From Candidatus Pelagibacter sp. (GTDB lineage: Bacteria; Pseudomonadota; Alphaproteobacteria; Pelagibacterales; Pelagibacteraceae): 48,001 nt of DNA. The stretch spans positions 1 through 48,001 of the forward strand of contig JADHRE010000002.1 in NCBI GenBank assembly GCA_016777595.1. Reading direction: 5' to 3'. Under the pieces are notes generated by a model. It ran no database searches, was not told where the DNA came from, and saw nothing but the letters and a program-made list of their open reading frames with translations. Of this stretch, positions 42,051 through 48,001 are shown piece by piece; positions within the stretch are counted from its first letter, which is position 1, and each line of letters begins with the position of its first letter. The translations under genes and the position numbers were made by a program.

Positions 42051-43355
42051 ATGTCAAGTGATACACTGAATACAACTGGTGCTTTTAGTCAGGCTAAGGA
42101 TCTGAAAAATAGAATATTTTTTACAATATTAATTTTAATCATTTACAGATTAGGCACGTATGTTCCTTTAGCTGGAATAGATCCTTTGGCTTTAAAAGAA
42201 ATTATGGCCACTAGTCAAAAAGGCTTGTTGGGAATGTTCAACATGTTTTCTGGAGGAGCTGTAACTAGAATGGCAATTTTTGCTTTGGGAATTATGCCTT
42301 ATATATCATCTTCAATTATAGTCCAACTACTTACTGGTGTTTCTGATTATTTTAAAAATTTGAAAGAACAAGGCGAAATTGGAAGAAAAAAAATTACGCA
42401 GATTACGAGATACGGAACAGTTTTAATAGCTTGCTTGCAAGGTTATGGAGTTTCTGTTGGTTTAGAAAATGCTGGAAATTTAGTCATTGAACCTGGAATG
42501 TCATTTAGGGTAATTACCACTATTTCTTTGGTAGCAGGAACAACTTTTTTAATGTGGCTTGGAGAACAAATTACACTGAGAGGTGTTGGAAATGGAATAT
42601 CATTAATAATTTTTTCAGGAATAGTCGCAGAAATACCCAGAGCTTTAGCATCAACATTTGAACTTGGAAGAACTGGCGCTTTATCAGCGTTAATGATAGT
42701 TGCTATATTTGTATTAGTAATTTTAACAGTTTTATTTATTGTTTTTTTTGAAAGAGCAATGAGAAAAATATTAATAAATTACCCTAAGAGACAAGTAGGA
42801 AATAAAATGTATGGAGGCGAGTCTTCACATCTTCCTTTAAAAATTAATACAGCTGGGGTAATCCCAGCAATTTTTGCTTCAGCATTGTTATTATTACCAG
42901 TTACTATTTCAAACTTTGGATTTGCTGAGTCCGATACGTTTTTAAAAATCTCATCTATGTTTACTCAAGGACAACCGCTTTACATGCTTTTATATGCATC
43001 GGGAATAATTTTCTTTTCTTTTTTTTATACTTCAATTGTTTTTAATCCAAAAGAAACAGCTGAAAATTTAAGAAAGTACGGTGGTTATATTCCTGGAATT
43101 AGACCTGGAGAAAGAACAGCTGAATATATAGACACAATTCTGATAAGACTTACAACTGTTGGCGCTCTTTATTTAACTTTTGTATGTTTAATGCCAGAGT
43201 TTCTAATAGCAAAATATCCTATTCCATTTTATTTAGGCGGCACATCTATACTGATCGTTGTTGTTGTAGCAATGGATACTGTTACACAAGTACAAACTAG
43301 ATTAATGAGCTCACAATACGAGTCTTTAATAAAAAAAACAAAATTTGGTAAGTAA
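42051..43355 (+). CDS. secY: Preprotein translocase subunit SecY
   Basis: ALGIMPYISSSIIVQLLTG ... GNGISLIIFSGIVAEIP. Confidence 0.98.
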   Translation: MSSDTLNTTGAFSQAKDLKNRIFFTILILIIYRLGTYVPLAGIDPLALKEIMATSQKGLLGMFNMFSGGAVTRMAIFALGIMPYISSSIIVQLLTGVSDYFKNLKEQGEIGRKKITQITRYGTVLIACLQGYGVSVGLENAGNLVIEPGMSFRVITTISLVAGTTFLMWLGEQITLRGVGNGISLIIFSGIVAEIPRALASTFELGRTGALSALMIVAIFVLVILTVLFIVFFERAMRKILINYPKRQVGNKMYGGESSHLPLKINTAGVIPAIFASALLLLPVTISNFGFAESDTFLKISSMFTQGQPLYMLLYASGIIFFSFFYTSIVFNPKETAENLRKYGGYIPGIRPGERTAEYIDTILIRLTTVGALYLTFVCLMPEFLIAKYPIPFYLGGTSILIVVVVAMDTVTQVQTRLMSSQYESLIKKTKFGK

Positions 43356-43362
43356 TAATTAG

Positions 43363-44013
43363 ATGAATATTGTTATCTTTGGACCACCCGGAGCTGGCAA
43401 AGGTACCCAATCAAATTTTATTGTAAAAAAATATAAACTACATCAATTATCTACAGGTGAACTTTTACGAAATGAAATAAGAAATAAAACAGATCTAGGA
43501 AAAAAAATATCATCTTTGATGAATTCTGGGAAACTTGTCTCAGACCAAGTTGTTAGCAATTTAATTGAAAAATTTATTTCGGACAACAAATACAATAATC
43601 GACTTATTTTTGACGGATATCCTAGGAACAAATTACAAGCTAATAATTTAAAAGATCTTTTAAAAAAATATGATCAAGAAATTGATTTAGTTTTAAAATT
43701 ATCAATCTCATTAGATGCAATCAAAAAGCGCATTACAGGTAGATCAGTTTGTTCAATCTGTGGAAAAATTTATAACAAATTTTTTAATCCAGCTCCTGTT
43801 AATTCTGAATGTTGCGCATCTAAATTTTTACAAAAAAGATCTGATGATACATTAGACATAGCTGTTACGAGGTATCAGACTTATGAGAAAAATATCGCAC
43901 CTGTTATAGACTTCTATAAACAAACAAATTTATTGAGAGTGGTAAATGGTGAAAGGTCTATAGTTGAAATTAGCAAAGAAATTAGCGACTTAATTGAAGG
44001 TATCAAGGGTTGA
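43363..44013 (+). CDS. adk: Adenylate kinase
   Basis: IVIFGPPGAGKGTQSNFI ... LIFDGYPRNKLQANNL; Cys-containing LID. Confidence 0.97.
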   Translation: MNIVIFGPPGAGKGTQSNFIVKKYKLHQLSTGELLRNEIRNKTDLGKKISSLMNSGKLVSDQVVSNLIEKFISDNKYNNRLIFDGYPRNKLQANNLKDLLKKYDQEIDLVLKLSISLDAIKKRITGRSVCSICGKIYNKFFNPAPVNSECCASKFLQKRSDDTLDIAVTRYQTYEKNIAPVIDFYKQTNLLRVVNGERSIVEISKEISDLIEGIKG

Positions 44014-44037
44014 CTTTGGGATATTAGACAATATAAA
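44010..44037 (+). promoter_or_regulatory. Predicted internal promoter for rpsM-rpsK-rpoA-rplQ (TTGACT N16 TATAAA)
   Basis: TTGACT 44010-44015 overlapping the adk stop; TATAAA 44032-44037; 53-bp adk-rpsM gap. Confidence 0.65.
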
Positions 44038-44066
44038 TACGCAAGAATAAATAAAATCATTAATAT

Positions 44067-44450
44067 ATGGCTCGTATCGCAGGGATAAATATTCCACAAA
44101 ATAAAGTCGTAAGTATAGCTTTAACCTATATTCATGGAATTGGTTTGCACTCATCTAAAAAAATATGTAAAAAATTAGAAATCCCTCAATCAAAAAGAGT
44201 GAATGACCTTTCAGAGGAGCAAGTTTTAAAAATACGAGAATACATAGATGCTAATCATAAAGTTGAAGGTGATTTAAGGCGAGAAGTTTCAGTAAATATT
44301 AAAAGATTGGTAGACTTGGCGTGTTATAGAGGTTCAAGGCATAAAAAAAAATTACCGGTAAGGGGTCAAAGAACGCAATGTAATGCTAGAACAAGAAAAG
44401 GAAAAGCAATAGCAATTGCCGGAAAAAAATTAACTCCCTTAAAAAAATAG
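44067..44450 (+). CDS. rpsM: 30S ribosomal protein S13
   Basis: [26 protein letters not shown] ... [16 protein letters not shown]. Confidence 0.98.
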   Translation: MARIAGINIPQNKVVSIALTYIHGIGLHSSKKICKKLEIPQSKRVNDLSEEQVLKIREYIDANHKVEGDLRREVSVNIKRLVDLACYRGSRHKKKLPVRGQRTQCNARTRKGKAIAIAGKKLTPLKK

Positions 44451-44455
44451 TTTAA

Positions 44456-44902
44456 ATGAATAAAAAGAGCGAAAAAGTTGAAAATAAAGCTGAAACAAAA
44501 AAAGTTGAGTCAAAAAAAGTCAGCTCTTTTAGCAAAAAGAAAAAAGTTAAAAAAAATATTACATCTGGTATAGCTTATGTTTATTCAACATTTAATAACA
44601 CTATCATTTCAATAGCTGATGAAAGTGGAAACGTTGTATCTTGGTCTTCAGCTGGTGCTAAAGGATTTAAAGGATCAAGAAAATCTACACCATATGCAGC
44701 TCAAGTTGCAGCTGATGACGCTGGCGCTAAAGCTTTCGAACAGGGTTTAAGAACTTTGACCGTTCAAGTTAAAGGACCTGGCTCTGGTAGAGAAACAGCT
44801 TTACGTTCTTTACAATCCAGAGGATTTAAAATTTTATCAATTAAGGACACTACGCCTATGCCACATAATGGTGCAAGACCGCCAAAAAGAAGGAGAGTAT
44901 AA
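44456..44902 (+). CDS. rpsK: 30S ribosomal protein S11 with Lys-rich N-terminal extension
   Basis: [46 protein letters not shown]. Confidence 0.97.
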   Translation: MNKKSEKVENKAETKKVESKKVSSFSKKKKVKKNITSGIAYVYSTFNNTIISIADESGNVVSWSSAGAKGFKGSRKSTPYAAQVAADDAGAKAFEQGLRTLTVQVKGPGSGRETALRSLQSRGFKILSIKDTTPMPHNGARPPKRRRV

Positions 44903-45936
44903 TGCAAACTATATCAAACGTTTTAGACAAAAATTGGAAAGCTCTTATAAAACCAAAAAAATTAGAGATTACAAGCAATGATGATAAAACAATAGCAACA
45001 ATTATAGCAGAACCTTTAGAAAAAGGTTTTGGCCAAACTATTGGTAACTCACTTAGGAGAATACTTCTATCTTCAATACAAGGTGCAGCTGTAACAGCAA
45101 TACAAATTGATGGGGTTTTACATGAATTTTCCTCTATAAAAGGCGTAAGGGAAGATGTAACTGATATAGTTTTAAATGTAAAAAATTTAGCAATTAAATC
45201 TTCTTCATCAAGCGAAAAAAAAATTATTTTAGATATCAATGGTCCAAAAGAAGTTAAGGCAAAGGATATTACTTTAGTTTCAGGAATTGAAATATTAAAC
45301 CCAGAACAAACAATCTGCAATCTAGATGAAAAAACTAATTTTCATATGGAATTGATGGTAAATACTGGGAAAGGTTATGTTCCAGCACCAAAAAATAAAA
45401 CCGAAGATAGTCCTCTTGGTTTAATTTCGATCGATTCTTTATTTAGTCCGGTAAAAAAAGTTTCCTTTTCCATTGAGAACACAAGAGCAGGAAGTGCTCT
45501 CGATTATGACAAATTATTAATGACTATTGAAACTAATGGCACAGTAGATGCGGAAAATGCTATAGCCTATTCAGCTAGAATTTTTCAGGATCAATTGTCA
45601 ATGTTCGTAAACTTTGATGACCCACAAGAAATAGTAAAAGAAGTTAAGTCTTCAGAACCTGAATTTAATAGAAACTTACTAAAAAGAGTTGAGGAATTAG
45701 AGCTATCAGTTAGGTCAATGAATTGTCTTAAAAATGATAATATAATTTACATAGGAGATTTAGTACAAAAAACGGAACCTGAAATGTTGCGGACACCTAA
45801 TTTTGGAAGAAAATCACTTAATGAAATCAAAGAAGTATTAAATACGATGTCATTATATCTTGGAATGGAAATACCAAATTGGCCACCAGATAATATCGCT
45901 GAACTTTCAAAAAAATTAGAAGAAAATAATTATTAA
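44902..45936 (+). CDS. rpoA: RNA polymerase subunit alpha
   Basis: [37 protein letters not shown]-terminal [21 protein letters not shown]. Confidence 0.99.
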   Translation: MQTISNVLDKNWKALIKPKKLEITSNDDKTIATIIAEPLEKGFGQTIGNSLRRILLSSIQGAAVTAIQIDGVLHEFSSIKGVREDVTDIVLNVKNLAIKSSSSSEKKIILDINGPKEVKAKDITLVSGIEILNPEQTICNLDEKTNFHMELMVNTGKGYVPAPKNKTEDSPLGLISIDSLFSPVKKVSFSIENTRAGSALDYDKLLMTIETNGTVDAENAIAYSARIFQDQLSMFVNFDDPQEIVKEVKSSEPEFNRNLLKRVEELELSVRSMNCLKNDNIIYIGDLVQKTEPEMLRTPNFGRKSLNEIKEVLNTMSLYLGMEIPNWPPDNIAELSKKLEENNY

Positions 45937-46385
45937 TGAGACACGGTATAGGTTATAGGAAATTAAATAAAACAGGAGAGCATCGTAAAGCTTTATTTAA
46001 GAATATGTTAAATTCTTTAATAAAATACGAACAAATCATCACAACTCTACCAAAAGCTAAAGAGTTAAAGCCACAAATAGACAAAGTAATAACAATTGGT
46101 AAAAAAAATATATTAAGTAATAAAAAAAGGCTTTTTTCAAAACTTCAAGACAAGAAATCAGTAACAAAAGTATTTGATGAACTGTCTAAGAGATACAGTT
46201 CAAGAAAAGGTGGGTATTCAAGAGTTTTAAAAGCCGGATTTAGAACGGGAGATGATGCCCCAATGGCTGTAATTGAATTAGTTGACAGAAATCCTGAAGC
46301 AAAAAAAATCGATAAACCAAAAAAAACTGACAATAAAGAAAAAACTAAAGAAGCTCAATCAGAGTCAAAAGTAGCAAGCAAATAA
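45936..46385 (+). CDS. rplQ: 50S ribosomal protein L17
   Basis: [44 protein letters not shown]. Confidence 0.97.
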   Translation: MRHGIGYRKLNKTGEHRKALFKNMLNSLIKYEQIITTLPKAKELKPQIDKVITIGKKNILSNKKRLFSKLQDKKSVTKVFDELSKRYSSRKGGYSRVLKAGFRTGDDAPMAVIELVDRNPEAKKIDKPKKTDNKEKTKEAQSESKVASK

Positions 46386-46396
46386 ATTAAGTTTCC

Positions 46397-47296
46397 ATGC
46401 CGAAATCTTTTAAAGTTGATGAGGATTATAACGACTCACGTCTTGATAAGTGGTTTAAAGATAAAATAATAAACTTACCTCATTCTTTAATAGAAAAAAT
46501 TATTAGACAAAATAAAATTAAAGTTAATAAAAAAAAAACTAAATCATCATACAGATTAAAAATTGAAGATGTTATAGAGATTTATGATATCTCCAAATTT
46601 AAACCAACTGAAAAACTTAAAAAAATAAAATATTCACCCAAGAAACAAGAAATTGGTGAGTATGATGATTATGTAATTGAAGATAATGAAAACTTTATAA
46701 TAATTAATAAACCTACAGGTATACCTGTTCAATCAGGTACAAAATCATTTAAAAATATTATAGATATATTAAAAAATACAAAATATTTTAAAAACTCTAA
46801 ACCATTTATTGTTCATAGGCTAGATAAAGAAACATCTGGAGTTTTAATAATTGCAAAAAATAGAAAATTTGCTCAACTTTTTACATCATTATTTAGAATA
46901 AGAAAAATTCACAAAACTTATCTTGCTATAGTGTATGGAAAAGTAAATAAATCTATTAAAATCATGAAAGACGATCTTGTTTATTTTGAAAATAGTAAAA
47001 AGAAAACTCAAAAAGCTATATCTAATCTTAAGGTTATTAAATTAAATGAAAGTTACTCATATTTAGAATTAAAACCAATTACAGGAAGAAAACACCAATT
47101 AAGAAAACAACTTTTAAATATTGGAAATCCAATTGTAGGGGATGACAAATATTTTTTAAATGACAGAAAAAGAATTAAAATTAAAAATCTTTTATTGCAC
47201 GCATATAAAATAAAATTTATGATAAATAACGTTCAATATAATTTTAAAGCAAAATATAATAGTATATTCGAAGATTTTTTAAGTAATAATATTTAA
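46397..47296 (+). CDS. RluA-family 23S rRNA pseudouridine synthase (RluC-like)
   Basis: S4-like N-terminus; FIVHRLDKETSGVLIIAKN catalytic HRLD motif; LKPITGRKHQLRKQL. Confidence 0.9.
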   Translation: MPKSFKVDEDYNDSRLDKWFKDKIINLPHSLIEKIIRQNKIKVNKKKTKSSYRLKIEDVIEIYDISKFKPTEKLKKIKYSPKKQEIGEYDDYVIEDNENFIIINKPTGIPVQSGTKSFKNIIDILKNTKYFKNSKPFIVHRLDKETSGVLIIAKNRKFAQLFTSLFRIRKIHKTYLAIVYGKVNKSIKIMKDDLVYFENSKKKTQKAISNLKVIKLNESYSYLELKPITGRKHQLRKQLLNIGNPIVGDDKYFLNDRKRIKIKNLLLHAYKIKFMINNVQYNFKAKYNSIFEDFLSNNI

Positions 47297-47304
47297 ATAT
47301 TATT
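47285..47304. repeat. 20-bp perfect palindrome AATAATATTTAAATATTATT at convergent gene ends
   Basis: Exact self-reverse-complement; includes both TAA stops. Confidence 0.9.
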
Positions 47305-47904
47305 GATATTTTTAACAAAAATTTCAGCCAATTTTTTTTCAAAATTTTTAGGTTTAACTCCTGTTTCTTTAAAAATTGATGTTATTTTTTTATTATTTAA
47401 ACCACACGGAATAATTTTTAAATACTGATTTAAATTATTTGAGATATTTATTGAGCATCCATGATAGGCAACCCATCTTGATACCCTTATCCCTATAGCT
47501 GATATTTTTTTATCATTAACCCATATACCAATATTCTTCTTATCTGTTAAGGCTCGAATATCGTAGATTTTTAAAAACTGTATTACACTTTTTTCTAAAA
47601 CATTAATCAATTTTTTTATATCTTTTTTTTTTTTATTTAAATCTATAACAAAGTAAACAATCTTTTGCCCAGGATTGTGTAGGGTAATTTTTCCCCCTCT
47701 ATTCGACTTAATTAATTTTATTTTTTTATCTATTATTTCTTTTTTGTTGAAACTTACACCAGCTGTATATGTAGTAGGATGTTCTAAGACCCACAATAAT
47801 TCTCTATTTTTAGCATTTTTTACTTCTTGAACTCTTTTATTGAGATAAACCATTGCAGTTTCATAGGAAATACGTTTTTTGCTAATTTTAATTTCTATAC
47901 TCAT
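47293..47904 (-). CDS. lipB: Octanoyltransferase LipB
   Basis: LLWVLEHPTTYTAGVSF ... SNRGGKITLHNPGQKIVYFVIDL ... ISAIGIRVSRWVAYHGCSINI. Confidence 0.93.
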   Translation of the reverse strand: MSIEIKISKKRISYETAMVYLNKRVQEVKNAKNRELLWVLEHPTTYTAGVSFNKKEIIDKKIKLIKSNRGGKITLHNPGQKIVYFVIDLNKKKKDIKKLINVLEKSVIQFLKIYDIRALTDKKNIGIWVNDKKISAIGIRVSRWVAYHGCSINISNNLNQYLKIIPCGLNNKKITSIFKETGVKPKNFEKKLAEIFVKNINNI

Positions 47905-47964
47905 TTAAATTGAATTTTATCATTTTATAGACTAATAGTCTCAAAAAAACTTTAAGAGGTATTT

Positions 47965-48001
47965 ATGACTTTACCAAAATCAACAGAAACAAAAAAAGTC
48001 A
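47965..48001 (+). CDS. Start of an unidentified protein, truncated by window edge
   Basis: AGAGGT followed by ATG, MTLPKSTETKKV...; too short to identify. Confidence 0.35.
   Translation, partial: MTLPKSTETKKV

Noticed and set aside
44856-45320. 154-aa ORF antisense to rpoA
   Set aside because: Shadow ORF, no domain or regulatory context.
1-48001. CRISPR arrays, IS elements, prophage modules, toxin-antitoxin or defence genes
   Set aside because: None seen: no regularly spaced repeats, transposase, integrase, or recognised defence-family proteins.

Overview
AT-rich, densely packed bacterial core-genome window. It looks like an alphaproteobacterium of the SAR11/Pelagibacterales type; this is inferred from gene order, codon use and streamlining, with no database search. 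Left part (1-16 kb): cimA (partial)-trmJ, rpsD, a GT-C membrane glycosyltransferase and an FkbM methyltransferase, then a leftward run sfsA-map-purB-purC-purS-purQ-purL-bolA-grxD, a MoCF/CinA-like protein, GT9, tRNA-Leu, nadK, GT61 and tRNA-Thr. Middle: an isolated SprT-like metalloprotease with large noncoding flanks, then rlmB. Right part (17.6-46.4 kb): one continuous rightward transcription-translation array, tRNA-Tyr/tRNA-Gly/tuf/tRNA-Trp/secE/nusG/rplKAJL/rpoBC/rpsLG/fusA/S10-spc-alpha operons, then an RluA-family gene and convergent lipB. I see no CRISPR, transposon, prophage or defence system, and I cannot support a wholly new system. The best second-look items are: a perfect hairpin plus T-tract between rplL and rpoB; a recurring TTGACx-N16-TATAAA promoter architecture at rpsD, tuf and rpsM; repeated AAGCTT half-sites around the rpsD promoter; convergent genes sharing a palindromic TTAA double stop; pervasive TAATG stop/start overlaps; apparent lack of rpmD between rpsE and rplO; an unusual Adk LID; long poly-A tracts in trmJ and lipB; and the isolated SprT-like island.
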